64,000 nt of DNA from Bordetella genomosp. 9 (GCF_002119725.1 NZ_CP021109.1:2294001-2358000); one strand, 5' to 3'. Numbered from the stretch's first letter, positions 43,178 through 52,717 are shown. Notes: generated by a model from the sequence alone, not told the origin. Made by a program: numbers and translations.

Positions 43178-45832
43178 TCAAGTTCGAACGCAAGACAGGT
43201 CTTCTAGTAACCCCCGCGCTTGCTCGTACCCAGGTAGGTCGGCGCGCAAGCTGCGCACCAACTCGTCAACGTGCTGGGCAACCTGGGCGCGGATCGTGTT
43301 CTCGGAGGGGCTGCCGACCGGCCTAAGTCGGATAAATGGGATGCCGGCGGCTGCGAACAGCCGGTCCTTCTTGTCATCATTGCGTTGTTGGCGCTCCGTG
43401 TCGTGCCAGACCGAGTCGACTTCGATCGCCAACATAGGCAGGTACATCGTCGAAGACACAACGACGATGTCTACGCTCGCTCGTAGGTAGTAGCCAAAAT
43501 CATCTTCGCTCACGAGCTCCTTCATACGTTCGTAGCTCATGATGCTTTGCAGTGAGCAGTTCGGAAACACAAGATGGTTTGGACATAGCTGCACGAGCAC
43601 TTGGTAGATGCTGAACTCTCGCTGGCTATTGAACACTTGCTTGACAGCACTGGTGCCTTGAGCACGGACAATCCTCCCGATGACCGCATGCTGCGCCTCG
43701 CGTTCGAGTAGCGGAGCAATGTGCGGGTTGACACGGAAGGTCGTGTCCGTAACCAACAGCATCCCCAAGTCGACCAGCTTGTCATAATGGCGCTTGGCCC
43801 ATGTCAGTTCCATGCCGGCGTACTCGGCTACCTCCGCCAAGCCCTTGTAAGTTTTGATGCTCGCGAACACGGTCAGGAGCTTGCGTGCCGGCGCGGTCAG
43901 CGATGGCCATCGACTCACTGCGGTCCGTTCGAACTGGTCGCGCTTGTTCAGCGTGGCCAGCCGCGCCTTCGCGTCCGCCAGTAACTGCTTGACCACGTCG
44001 GCACGGCTCGACCTCGTTACCTGTTCCTGAAGCTTGTCGAGGAAACTCTGGATTTGTTCGAGGTCACTGGACCGGGCCCATAGCAGCTTGGCATTGTTCA
44101 TGCCGACTTCAGACAGAGGCTCGGCGGTCTCAATGTCGATGAGGTAATAACTCAATGCGCTCTGAGGGTCGCCGACTACCTGTTCGAGATAGGCCAAGCG
44201 AAAGGCATGGCCGACCTCAAGAAGATCGTCGCTGAATGCGCGGGCCAAGGGCAGTAGCTGAGTTCGTACTTCGTCGCTAACTTTGGATAACGCATTAAAT
44301 ATGTCTCCCGCGACCTGCAGCCAGATACTTCGGGTGGCCTTGTCCATCTGACCCCGCACCGCGGCCAGCCGTCCCAAGGCATCCAGCACCAGGCGGGCCT
44401 GCGGCTCGTCGAGTTCCTCGCCGTCGAAGTCGCCCGCGTAGTAATTCTGCTGCGGCGGCACGCCTGCGAGTATGGTTCTACGCATCGCATCGAGCAGCAG
44501 CCGCATGCGGCCTGCCACTCCCTGCACTACGTTCGCCGCCGCAAACTGGAACGAAATGCTTTGCTCGCATAACCAGGCCAAGCCCGGCATGTCTTGATCG
44601 CCGTGGGCCTCGTCCTCCAAGGGAGAAAACTGGATGCTCGCGGCGAAGATACGGTAGAGGCTCTGCAGCTCTGCCCGGCGGGAAAATCCTACGGGCGCCT
44701 GCTCGTACAGGCGCCAGAGCAGGTCATCGACCGATGCCATGCGCAGCCCAGGCTGCCCAACGTAGATTTGGCACGGCCCTTGCCCCAGAATCTTAAGGTA
44801 GGTGCCAAACCAGTGCGTGCCCTCATCGGCGAAACGCATCAAGCACTGCACAGCGAGCGACAAATGTGCCTCTATGTTCTCGGCTGCAGCCGACAGGGCA
44901 CAAACTACACGACGAAGCCCTTCGCAGGCGTTGTCAGCAAAGGGCTCCGGGAACTGCTCCAGCAGGTCGGCGTAGTCTTCGCCCGCGGTGTACTCGAGCA
45001 TCCATATGAAAGCCCAGCCTCGCGGTGTCAAACGTTGTTGAACGGCCCCTTCCGACTCATCTACAGGCAGGGCGACCAGTTCGCTTTCACTGGGACTCTG
45101 GAGTCGAAGAAGCGGCTCTGCGGCCGAAACGTGGTTTCCGGGACCTGCCTGTATGAGGTTGAGTTCATGCCGCAATACGTCAACGAGCGCGTGTCCAGCG
45201 GCATCGAGAGCGCCGCTCTGTTTCGCGGCGGTATAGGCGTTACTTAGGACGAGAGGCAAGTTCGCGAGGGCGGACAGCGCTTGCTGCTCGGCAACGGTTA
45301 GCTCTTCCCCGGGATTTTCCTGAGCGCGCAGCAACCGCAGCGCCCGCGCGCGAAGTTTTCGGAGCCACTCGATGTTCGTCGCTTCACTGCAGGCTCGTGA
45401 GAGTCGATGCAGCGCTTGCGCGCAGTCCTCAATAGACCAGTTCAGGCTGTCTATGTAGATGTCGAATTCGGGCAACGTATGCAATGACTCAACCCGTACG
45501 GCGAGTTGCTTCAGTGCCGTCTCTAGCTCCTCGCGGGCCTCTTTTGCCAAGTCGTAACGCGATTGCACCCCGGGCGGATAGAGAGCAAGGATTTGGAGGC
45601 GTAACAACCACACCTGCGCCGATTGGCGATCGTCCTCATGAATCGCTGTCAAGGGGATCTGGGCAAGCGCAAGAGCATCGGTCCATGCTTTGTTCTCTAT
45701 GTGCGCTCGAGCAAGAGACTGGATGTGCGCCAAGCGCCAGCGTTGCGGCACGCCAGCGGATTCGACGGCAACGACATTCGACTTCGCGATGAGCGAAGGA
45801 GGCGGGCGCTTTTTCTTAGACTTCTTCGTCAC
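43178..45832 (-). CDS. Large helical-repeat protein with C-terminal DUF2726 nuclease-like domain
   Basis: 884 residues from a GTG at 45832 preceded by GGAGGAGGGGGC; a longer frame from 45862 is less likely. Residues about 30-640 are helical and TPR-like without clear repeats. About 645-720 look like a winged helix (SLTAPARKLLTVFASIKTYK, then GLAEVAEYAGM). The end (about 760-870) is DUF2726, a relative of Vsr/PD-(D/E)xK nucleases: Asp788, Glu804 and Asp806 in LAIEVDSVWHD, then DDKKD at 819-823 and AAAGIPFIRLR. It ends 33 bp before the CD-NTase start on the same strand, so the three genes look like one operon. I infer a defence function; it may be a DNA-targeting component or a separate system. 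Confidence 0.75.
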   Translation of the reverse strand: MTKKSKKKRPPPSLIAKSNVVAVESAGVPQRWRLAHIQSLARAHIENKAWTDALALAQIPLTAIHEDDRQSAQVWLLRLQILALYPPGVQSRYDLAKEAREELETALKQLAVRVESLHTLPEFDIYIDSLNWSIEDCAQALHRLSRACSEATNIEWLRKLRARALRLLRAQENPGEELTVAEQQALSALANLPLVLSNAYTAAKQSGALDAAGHALVDVLRHELNLIQAGPGNHVSAAEPLLRLQSPSESELVALPVDESEGAVQQRLTPRGWAFIWMLEYTAGEDYADLLEQFPEPFADNACEGLRRVVCALSAAAENIEAHLSLAVQCLMRFADEGTHWFGTYLKILGQGPCQIYVGQPGLRMASVDDLLWRLYEQAPVGFSRRAELQSLYRIFAASIQFSPLEDEAHGDQDMPGLAWLCEQSISFQFAAANVVQGVAGRMRLLLDAMRRTILAGVPPQQNYYAGDFDGEELDEPQARLVLDALGRLAAVRGQMDKATRSIWLQVAGDIFNALSKVSDEVRTQLLPLARAFSDDLLEVGHAFRLAYLEQVVGDPQSALSYYLIDIETAEPLSEVGMNNAKLLWARSSDLEQIQSFLDKLQEQVTRSSRADVVKQLLADAKARLATLNKRDQFERTAVSRWPSLTAPARKLLTVFASIKTYKGLAEVAEYAGMELTWAKRHYDKLVDLGMLLVTDTTFRVNPHIAPLLEREAQHAVIGRIVRAQGTSAVKQVFNSQREFSIYQVLVQLCPNHLVFPNCSLQSIMSYERMKELVSEDDFGYYLRASVDIVVVSSTMYLPMLAIEVDSVWHDTERQQRNDDKKDRLFAAAGIPFIRLRPVGSPSENTIRAQVAQHVDELVRSLRADLPGYEQARGLLEDLSCVRT

Positions 45833-46199
45833 GCCCCCTCCTCCATGCGTCCCCTGCCCCAACTGACGCGGTGCGCCGCGTAGCTTCCCATATCGGGCGG
45901 TGCAACGACGGCCTCGGGGAAAACGGGTGGCACCACGCCGACATACATCTCTGACCCCAGCTCTTATAGCTTCTCTTTAGCGCCATCACCGAGTGCCCCA
46001 CATGCGGCTGGGGTGAGAAAGCTGCCGAAGGTGGCGTCGTTCTCTGGTGCGCATCGAAGCGGCTTGCGTACCGGAGAGCAGCCAAGGGGGGCGATGACGG
46101 GCGCCGACGTGCCCTGCACCCGGCTCTAACTGGCCGTGATCGTAAGTAGAAGAAACTAAGCTTGTCAACTGCCTCAGGGGCTGAGGGTGCCGCCTTCGC
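45833..46199. other. Intergenic region inside the transposon
   Basis: About 370 bp between the DUF2726 gene and the broken KfrA-like gene. It should contain the promoter of the defence operon. Short open frames on the minus strand show no recognisable domain. Nothing else seen. Confidence 0.4.
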
Positions 46200-47187
46200 T
46201 TATTGCGCAGCGGCCGGCGGGCCTGAACGGCGCCCGCCGCTGCGCTTGCCCATGGTGCTCAGTATTGCGTCAAGTTGCTTCTCCTTGGCAGTCAGCCGCG
46301 CCGTGAGTTCGGCGATTTCCTTCGCATGTTGGGTTTGCAGGGATGCGGCGGCGGCCGTCGTTGCCTGAGCTTTTTCTTCCATGGCCTGCACCCGAACGCC
46401 GGCGCTGACCAATTCGGCCCGCATGGCCAGTTCGCTTCGTTCGGCTAGGCGCAACTGTTCAGCGAGCCTCGCGTGCTCGGTTTGAAAGTGCGCGCGGTCC
46501 TCTTCGGCGGCTCGACGCAGGCGGGCGAGCTCGGTTTGAAGCGCTTTGAGCTGTTGCCGCTCGGCGTCGAGTTCGGTGAGCTAACGCCGCTCTTGCGCGG
46601 CATGGCGATCGAGCGTTCGGGCAAGTTGCGCGGCGTGCGCCGCCTGTTCCTGCACGCGCGCCTCGTGCATGCCACGCACTTGCTCTTTGGCCTCCTGTAC
46701 CGCAGCCTGCGCCTGCGCGCACTGCGCTTCAGCGGCATCGCGCTGCTCGGCCAGCAACCGCATCTGTTCGCCTGTGGCGGTCAATTGCTCGCGCAGGGCT
46801 GTCACCGCCACTTCCAGGTCCGCTTCCCGCGCGGCGAGCCTCGCTGCGCTCGCTTCCAGTTCCCGGGCGCGGGCGGCCAGCGCTTCTCGTTCCCGGACGA
46901 GTTCGGCTTCATGCTCGGCGTGGTCCGTTTGTGCCTGGGCGCGTGCCGCGTCCTGGGCGCATCGCCACAGCTCGCGCGCGGCCGCGATCACCGGTTCGGG
47001 CACGTCCGTCGCGCCTCGTCCGGCCAATCGGGGGCCAAGCTGCGCAAACCAAGTGTTCAAAAACCCCGTGATCGTATTTGGCGAGCCGCGGCCCAGCTTT
47101 AACCGCACCCGCTCGATGGTGGGACGTTCTACCCTCGAGCAATAAGGCGTCGGCGGCGCGGTGAACATCCTTTTCAGTGATGGCCAT
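46200..47187 (-). pseudogene. KfrA/TnpT-like coiled-coil DNA-binding protein, broken twice
   Basis: The start (ATG 47187, MAITEKDVHRAADALLLEG) is the KfrA_N DNA-binding head. Near 47128-47133 one extra base (GGTAGAACG where GGTGAACG would keep the frame) moves the rest (RPTIERVRLKLGRGSPNTIT, then GFLNTWF) into another frame. The long Ala/Glu/Gln coiled coil then meets an in-frame TAG at 46581 (QERR-stop-LTELDAERQQ) before running on to the real end at 46200. Head-to-head with a tyrosine recombinase gene, it corresponds to TnpT of the Tn4651-type TnpS/TnpT cointegrate-resolution system. It is either inactive or carries sequencing errors. Confidence 0.8.
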
Positions 47188-47290
47188 GGTCTTCCCTCTC
47201 TCGCTATCGATACGGCGCATGTTAGGGTTCGATAACAGAAACTTATCCGCGCATAAGCGTCAAAATTGACTTATATGCTACGACATATGT
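47188..47290. promoter_or_regulatory. Candidate recombination site (rst-like) between divergent tnpT- and tnpS-like genes
   Basis: An AT-rich 103-bp gap holds an imperfect palindrome at 47251-47278, centred on ATAAGCGTCAAAATTGACTTAT, and ACTTAT repeated at 47241 and 47269. In Tn4651 the site on which TnpS acts lies between the divergent tnpS and tnpT genes, so this is the expected place for a core site as well as both promoters. Confidence 0.55.
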
Positions 47291-48412
47291 ATGGAAAATA
47301 ATGAGCGTCCGCACCCGCCGGAAGGTCTCGTGACGCGTGCGTCGGAGCCGAACGGCACCTTGGCCGAGCTGGATCTGGCGAGCCTAGGTGCCAGCGCCGA
47401 CGCAGTGCGTGCGCTGTTGCGCGAAGGCAGCTCACCCAACACGGTGGCCGCCTATCGCGCCGCCGTGCGGTACTGGGCCGCGTGGTGTACGGCGCGGCTC
47501 GGTCTGCCATTTACCCTGCCGCTGCCGGTGCGCGCGGTGGTGCAGTTCATCGTCGACCACCTCGAACACGCGACGCCGGATGGCTTGACCCACGACCTGC
47601 CGCCAGAAGTGGATGCGGCGCTGGTGGCCGCGCGCGTGAAGGCGCGCCGCGGCCCCCTGTCGCTCGCTACGGTGCGTCACCGCTTGGCCGTGCTATCCGA
47701 GGCCCATGAAACCAAGGGCTTGCCAAACCCTTGCCGCAGCCGCGCCGTACAGACCCTGCTATCCAAGACCCGCATCGCCTATGCGCGGCGTGGGGTGCAG
47801 CCCGCGAAAAAGCCGGCGCTTACCCGCGAACCCCTAGAACTGCTGCTCGCGACTTGCGAAGATTCGCTGATTGGCCTGCGCGATCGGGCCCTGCTGCTCT
47901 TCGCTTGGGCCAGCGGCGGGCGGCGCCGCTCGGAGGTAGCCACCGCGCGCATGGAAAACCTGCGTCGGATTCCCGAGGGGTTTATCTACACCCTAGCACA
48001 CTCCAAGACGCAACAAGACGGCAATGACCGGCCCGATATGGCCAAGCCGGTACTCGGGCCCGCAGCCGATGCCCTGGCGGCCTGGCTGGAGGCCGCGCAC
48101 ATCGCCGAGGGGCCAATTTTCAGGCGGATCCGACGGGGCGGTGCGGTGCAGACCGCTGCCCTGTCGGGAGAGGCCATCCGGCGCATGGTGGCGGCCCGTG
48201 CTGTCCAGGCTGGTCTTGAAGAACGCTATGCCGCGCACAGCTTGCGCTCCGGATTCATCACGGAGGCCGGGCGCCAGGCAGTGCCACTGGCCGAGACCAT
48301 GGCCATGAGCGGCCACGCCAGCGTCAACAGTGTCGTGGGGTATCACCGCGTGGGCGCCGCCGCGACCTTGCGGGCGGCGCGCTTGCTCGAACCGGGACCC
48401 CGCTCAGAATAG
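47291..48412 (+). CDS. Tyrosine recombinase, TnpS-like
   Basis: 373 residues. An N-terminal SAM-like core-binding domain (SSPNTVAAYRAAVRYWAAWC) is followed by the catalytic domain with Arg in WASGGRRRSEVATARM, Lys in HSKTQQD, H-x-x-R in AHSLRSGF, His in MSGHAS and nucleophile Tyr in VVGYHRVG. All active-site residues are present, so the enzyme looks functional. Divergent from a KfrA-like pseudogene, as tnpS is from tnpT in Tn4651-type transposons, where it resolves cointegrates. In a Tn5053-like element the usual resolvase is a serine enzyme (TniR), which is absent here. Confidence 0.85.
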   Translation: MENNERPHPPEGLVTRASEPNGTLAELDLASLGASADAVRALLREGSSPNTVAAYRAAVRYWAAWCTARLGLPFTLPLPVRAVVQFIVDHLEHATPDGLTHDLPPEVDAALVAARVKARRGPLSLATVRHRLAVLSEAHETKGLPNPCRSRAVQTLLSKTRIAYARRGVQPAKKPALTREPLELLLATCEDSLIGLRDRALLLFAWASGGRRRSEVATARMENLRRIPEGFIYTLAHSKTQQDGNDRPDMAKPVLGPAADALAAWLEAAHIAEGPIFRRIRRGGAVQTAALSGEAIRRMVAARAVQAGLEERYAAHSLRSGFITEAGRQAVPLAETMAMSGHASVNSVVGYHRVGAAATLRAARLLEPGPRSE

Positions 48413-48457
48413 GCAGGGCCCCTCGACTTGGCATGAAGGCAACGCCCCTGCCCTGTG

Positions 48458-49498
48458 CTAGCTGTCGATCTGGCGACGCTGCGTGGGCGACGGGGCGCCG
48501 ATGGCCTTCAAAGCGCTTTGCACGACCGCATTGGGCAGTTGGGCGGCCCTAGCGCTGCGCGCGAGATACCGCGTAAACGCGCCCTCCCCGATGTACTTGG
48601 CCTCGATCCAGCGCTTGAATTCCGCATACGCCTCGTTGGGGTAGGCCCAAGGCTGTTGCGGATTGGAGGCGGCCTGCGGGAAATAGTCTGGGTAATCGTG
48701 CCGATATGACAGACGTGGCCCGAAGCGTAGATCACCCCCCATCGCCACCCAGTGGTCGGACCAGAACCGGCCCACGCTGATATCCGGGACGAACTTCGCG
48801 CCCGTATAGATGCCCGACTGGCCGAGCGTCACCATGATGTCCGCAATGGCGTGAAAAACGCTGAAATAGCCCTTGGGCACGACATCGGTCAGCCGCGAGA
48901 CCCGGTCGTGATACTCCTTCCAGCGCTGATCGAGCGGGACGGGCGTGTAGCCCACGCTTTTATAGATGTAGTCGCGCAGAGCCTGTCCGGCCAGGCGCCG
49001 GAAATTGCGCTGAGCGACCTCCTTGACCCGCGCGCCGGCATCGAACGCGTAGTACTCCAGCACGGCGACACAGAGCGCGTCCGGGTATGCATGGAATTCG
49101 CCGTGCCCCGCCTTCCGGATGGGGAGATAGGGCCGCTCCAGATACAAGTCGTGGGAAGCGAGGATTTCCCGCAGCTTGGTGACGCGAGGCGGCGCAACCT
49201 CCAGGGACCACTCTGTACTGATGTCCTGAATCACGCCGTGGGTGACCCCGCACAATTGCGCGAGGCCACGGCCCGTGAGAAACGGCGTGCCGTCTGTCAG
49301 CACGCCCATGCCGATACCGTCGATCTCCGCCTCTCGCTCGACCGCGAAATCGAAGACCTGTTGTTGCACGCCCGCCTTCGCGGCCGCCAGAGTGGCGGGT
49401 TTGGCGGGCATTTTTGCGACTAAGTCACTGTTTTCAAAGCGTTTAACCATGGCGGGTTCTACCCTTACGTTGATGTGTAAAAGCGATTGCGGTGCCAT
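48458..49498 (-). CDS. Uncharacterised accessory protein (antirepressor-like region)
   Basis: About 346 residues from ATG 49498; an ATG at 49450 (MVKRFENSD) is an alternative. I do not recognise a family with confidence. The first third ([20 protein letters not shown]) resembles the entry of phage antirepressor or KilA-N-like proteins. The middle has [20 protein letters not shown], and the later part has [14 protein letters not shown] and HDYPDYFPQ. It converges with the recombinase gene (45-bp gap). Mobile-element accessory proteins with this look sometimes have phage-defence roles, but nothing here proves it. Confidence 0.55.
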
Positions 49499-49800
49499 CA
49501 ACGCTCAGGCAGAATCCGATCTGCAATGAGGCTACCCCAACGTTGATGGGTCTAGTCCATACTCCGCCCCGGGCGACGTTGGCGCGTCGCTTCGGGGCAT
49601 TTTCTTGCCCAACAGCTTTACTCAACCACAACATCTTGTGTCTTTGCTTCAAGACACCACCAATTATCGCTGTGCTCGGGCTCGCCACCAAGCGCGAAGT
49701 GAAACGCCATACTTCTTTAAGTTGAAACGATAGGTTTCGGCGTGTCCAGTTCTTGGTCTGAGCGATAGCGTCTACTTACCGCCATCCTTACCTTGGTGTC
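49499..49800. other. Intergenic stretch inside the transposon
   Basis: About 300 bp between the uncharacterised gene and an ars remnant. It must contain the promoter of the minus-strand gene. The open frames have no recognisable product. Confidence 0.35.
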
Positions 49801-49813
49801 GAGGTTCAATAAA

Positions 49814-50171
49814 ACATGAATTCATGCATGGGTGAATTGCGGGCGCGCGTGATCGCGCCGGCGGCATTAGCCCACCCACAACGACTCAGGGCATTTCGTG
49901 CGCTCGTGCTGGCGGGCCCTGCGGGCATGGCGCCGAGCGTCCTGGCCGAGCAGTTGGGCGTGGCTCGCATGCCCTCTCCTTACACCTCAACAAGCTATCG
50001 CGTGCGGGCTGGATCCACAGCGAGCAACAGGGGTCGCTACCTGATCTATCGCGTCAACTACGACCGAATGAATGGCTTGCTCAGCTATCTGACCGAGCAT
50101 TGTTGTCCAGGGGGCGTCTGCGAGATCAGCACGGCGACGCCTGCCAAACCTGTTGATGACTGGCGCTCCCT
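49814..50171 (+). pseudogene. Decayed arsR copy
   Basis: Nearly the same sequence as the arsR at 55929-56270, beginning with its operator (ACATGAATTCATGC at 49814). The start codon of the intact copy has been lost. One G is deleted after GGCTCGC (around 49975) and one T is added in CAGGGGTCGC (about 50030), so the middle (recognition helix region) is out of frame while LIYRVNYDRMNGLLSYLTEH, followed by CC, returns to frame. A stray ATG-initiated frame spans it but would lack the DNA-reading helix. Confidence 0.75.
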
Positions 50172-50230
50172 ATGAAGCGCCTACACGTACATGTCCATAT
50201 CGCCGACCTGGCCCAGAACATCGCCTTCTA
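50172..50230 (+). pseudogene. Truncated arsI/cadI glyoxalase-family fragment
   Basis: Follows the arsR relic. MKRLHVHVHIADLAQNIAFY is the N-terminus of ArsI/CadI-type vicinal-oxygen-chelate proteins (usually HVHVxVxDLxxxxxFY). The similarity stops at about 50230, where the tail of the tniQ gene on the other strand is reached. It marks a junction between former ars DNA and the transposition genes. Confidence 0.6.
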
Positions 50231-51730
50231 TACCATCGGCCTAGCTCGCTTGCCTGACCAGTTTTGCCGATCAACGGTGACTTTTTTTGCCGTGGTCCAA
50301 TGTAAGAGCGATAAGCCTGCGCCGACGGCATGCAGGCTGACACAATACCGCGGATCGTTACGTTCGCTGGGTACGCGTCCCGCTTCGATGCCGTCAAGCC
50401 ACGCCTGCACCGCACGCGAGGCCGACTCGATTTCCCACCTGGCGGCTCTATCGAAAAGTTCGGTCAAAAGCGAGTCTTGCACCCATTCCCATGGGTAGCT
50501 TGCGTAGCGGTAGTCAGATGTCCATGTGAGAGACCGGCGGCGGCACAGGCCGCGCGCTGCGAGCATCTCGCCCAGGCCCAGGAAGCGAAAACGCTCTTTC
50601 TCGGCAAGCCGAGGGGACAACGCGAGATCAAACCGTCCCCAGCCACACGCGAGCTCTTGTAGCGCAACATTGAATGGACAAAGCGCGCCCGCGTACGGGA
50701 TTCGAGGGTCGGTTCGGGCCCACTGATATTCCCAACCGTTACGCACCAGCGTCCACTGGCACTTACAAACTCGGTGGCGCTGGCGTAACCGCCGCTGAAC
50801 CACCTTCAGGCGAGTTACAAACGGCGCACGGGGCGCGCAGACCGCGCCGAGCCGGTTGTAAACGTAAAAGAGGGGCTCCACCCCAAGGCCCGGCATGGCT
50901 TTGATCAGCGCATCTCGCACCGCGGGAGAAAAGTGCTGAACCTCGAGTCGCCAAGCCGGGCCGCACGGCGGGGTTAGCGGTGCGGTTAATGACTCAGCCG
51001 AGGACTTACCCCATGGCGCGACCGGTGGCGTCACCAAGGGTGCCACGGTATCCGGGATAGGACAAAGTGCATGCAGTTGCCCGAGCGTTTGTGCAAGCAG
51101 ATCGCCGCCGCCATAAGGATCTGGATCCGATTTCCACAAGCAATTCCCTTGCGTCCTGGCGACGGTGCGACCGACCCTGCGCACCCATTGCTCAAGGGCG
51201 GCCACGCGGCACGCGCCCTCAAGCAATTCGCTACTGGTTCGAGGCCACGCCGCACACCTCGCCTGCATCGCTCTCGAAAGAGCTGTCACGCGCGAGCCCA
51301 TGATGCTCAGATTGAGCCGCCAACTGCCTTCAGCGGTGCTCAGCTCGGTCAGATGGAACGGGCATCTGAACAACCACGGGAGTTCATGTAAGTAGCTATG
51401 GTAGCCGAACCGCGCGCAGCCTTCGCAGTACCTGAACGAGCGGCACCTCTCGTTGATGGGCGGCAACCGATATTCCCCTAGCGACGGCCGTTCCAAGGGC
51501 GAGCGAAATACCGTTTTGACGACGTCAAGATCCTCGTTCAGCAAGCATGCGATCCGCTTTACCTGGCTTGCAGCAAGCAACACGGGGCTGCCAAAATCGA
51601 TTGAGAAATAGTCCTTGCATTGGGCGACCGTGATGCCATTAAGCGCACAAAACTTAGCGACCAGGGAGAGGCGCGACTCGTGCGGCCGAAGCAGACCTGG
51701 CCACCAATTGACCGATGGATAGGACTGCAT
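50228..51730 (-). CDS. tniQ: TniQ/TnsD-like target-selection protein
   Basis: 500 residues, starting 1 bp after the tniB stop. The TniQ zinc-binding motif is CRSFRYCEGCARFGYHSYLH, continuing to FRCPFHLTEL: Cys102, Cys105, Cys123 and His126. The N-terminal part (YPSVNWWPGLLRPHESRLSL) is also typical. The C-terminal 250 residues are poorly conserved. The last codons read into the ars fragment, so the natural C-terminus may have been replaced. TniQ proteins choose the target site together with the ATPase. Confidence 0.82.
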   Translation of the reverse strand: MQSYPSVNWWPGLLRPHESRLSLVAKFCALNGITVAQCKDYFSIDFGSPVLLAASQVKRIACLLNEDLDVVKTVFRSPLERPSLGEYRLPPINERCRSFRYCEGCARFGYHSYLHELPWLFRCPFHLTELSTAEGSWRLNLSIMGSRVTALSRAMQARCAAWPRTSSELLEGACRVAALEQWVRRVGRTVARTQGNCLWKSDPDPYGGGDLLAQTLGQLHALCPIPDTVAPLVTPPVAPWGKSSAESLTAPLTPPCGPAWRLEVQHFSPAVRDALIKAMPGLGVEPLFYVYNRLGAVCAPRAPFVTRLKVVQRRLRQRHRVCKCQWTLVRNGWEYQWARTDPRIPYAGALCPFNVALQELACGWGRFDLALSPRLAEKERFRFLGLGEMLAARGLCRRRSLTWTSDYRYASYPWEWVQDSLLTELFDRAARWEIESASRAVQAWLDGIEAGRVPSERNDPRYCVSLHAVGAGLSLLHWTTAKKVTVDRQNWSGKRARPMV

Positions 51731-51731
51731 C

Positions 51732-52715
51732 CTATGCCCCTGTCGAGATGATGCGCATATGGTCGGAGAAGTTGGTTTTTGCAAGCTCGCCGAGCCAAGT
51801 CTCATAGGCCGTCGCGCTATCCCAATCTTCACCATTGGCCAAGCGAAACAGAATGGCCTCTGTCGCCCGGGCGATATGCTGCATCGGGAACTCGGCGTTC
51901 CGACGAGGCAAGCCCGGTGGAGCCAGTGCCTCCAAGGCTTGCCACAGGATATTGGCGCTGTCGGCCAATCGACGCCCCGCGGCGAAATCGCGCGGTGCAA
52001 AGTACGCAAGGTACGACATGCCACTTTCTGGCGGCCATTCTGAATCGGTGTCGTAGCCGGTCAAAACATACGCAAGTTCTGCCGCGGACCGCAACCCGTG
52101 GAATTGCGCATGCGCGGCCATAAAGCGTGCTGCGACATGCGCATTTCCGCTGCTGGCGAGGTATTCATGGCGGTAGTTCAACTGGTGCGACCCCACCGAA
52201 AAAATACTCAGCAGGTACCCTTCGTAGTCCAGCGCATTCTGCAGCCCTAGCAACCACTTCCATTCGACAAACGTCACGTCCTGCGCTTCATCGATGAGCA
52301 GCACGACATAATTGCACATGGCATTGCGGGCAATCGAGATGAAGCGCTGTGTACACAGATGCACTGCTTCGGCACGCTTGGGTGGCTTGTGTGGAACGAC
52401 AAACTCGAAATGCGACGCCAGCAGCAGCTGATGCCAGAATCCGGTTTCGCTGCGATGGGCTTCCGGCCTACGGTTCCACACCACCAAGGGCAGCACGGCG
52501 TCAAAGCGATCCTCGAGCGCTTCACGCAGATACCACTGTATGCATCGCGACTTACCCAGGCGCGACGCGCCGTATATGTAGCCACCAGGCTTTTGCTGGT
52601 CGATCCAATCGCCCACCTGAGCAATCATCGCGTCCATGGGCGGGGTGTACACCGCATATTGTTTGGTGAGCATGCAGTGCCGCGTGTCAATGCGGTCCGG
52701 AAGCGCGGATTTCAT
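51732..52715 (-). CDS. tniB: TniB/TnsC-like AAA+ ATPase of transposition
   Basis: 327 residues from ATG 52715. Walker A is YGASRLGKSR (about 48-57), Walker B VVLLIDEAQDVTF (about 137-149) with Asp142 and Glu143, then a sensor region (LLSIFSVGSHQLNYR). This ATPase links the transposase to the target-selection protein. It starts 2 bp after the tniA stop. The family is TniB-like by length and order of genes. Confidence 0.9.
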   Translation of the reverse strand: MKSALPDRIDTRHCMLTKQYAVYTPPMDAMIAQVGDWIDQQKPGGYIYGASRLGKSRCIQWYLREALEDRFDAVLPLVVWNRRPEAHRSETGFWHQLLLASHFEFVVPHKPPKRAEAVHLCTQRFISIARNAMCNYVVLLIDEAQDVTFVEWKWLLGLQNALDYEGYLLSIFSVGSHQLNYRHEYLASSGNAHVAARFMAAHAQFHGLRSAAELAYVLTGYDTDSEWPPESGMSYLAYFAPRDFAAGRRLADSANILWQALEALAPPGLPRRNAEFPMQHIARATEAILFRLANGEDWDSATAYETWLGELAKTNFSDHMRIISTGA

Positions 52716-52717
52716 GG

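Noticed and set aside
49816-50175. A functional 119-residue ArsR
   Set aside because: The frame begins upstream of the lost arsR start and passes out of frame through the DNA-reading helix, so a working repressor is unlikely.
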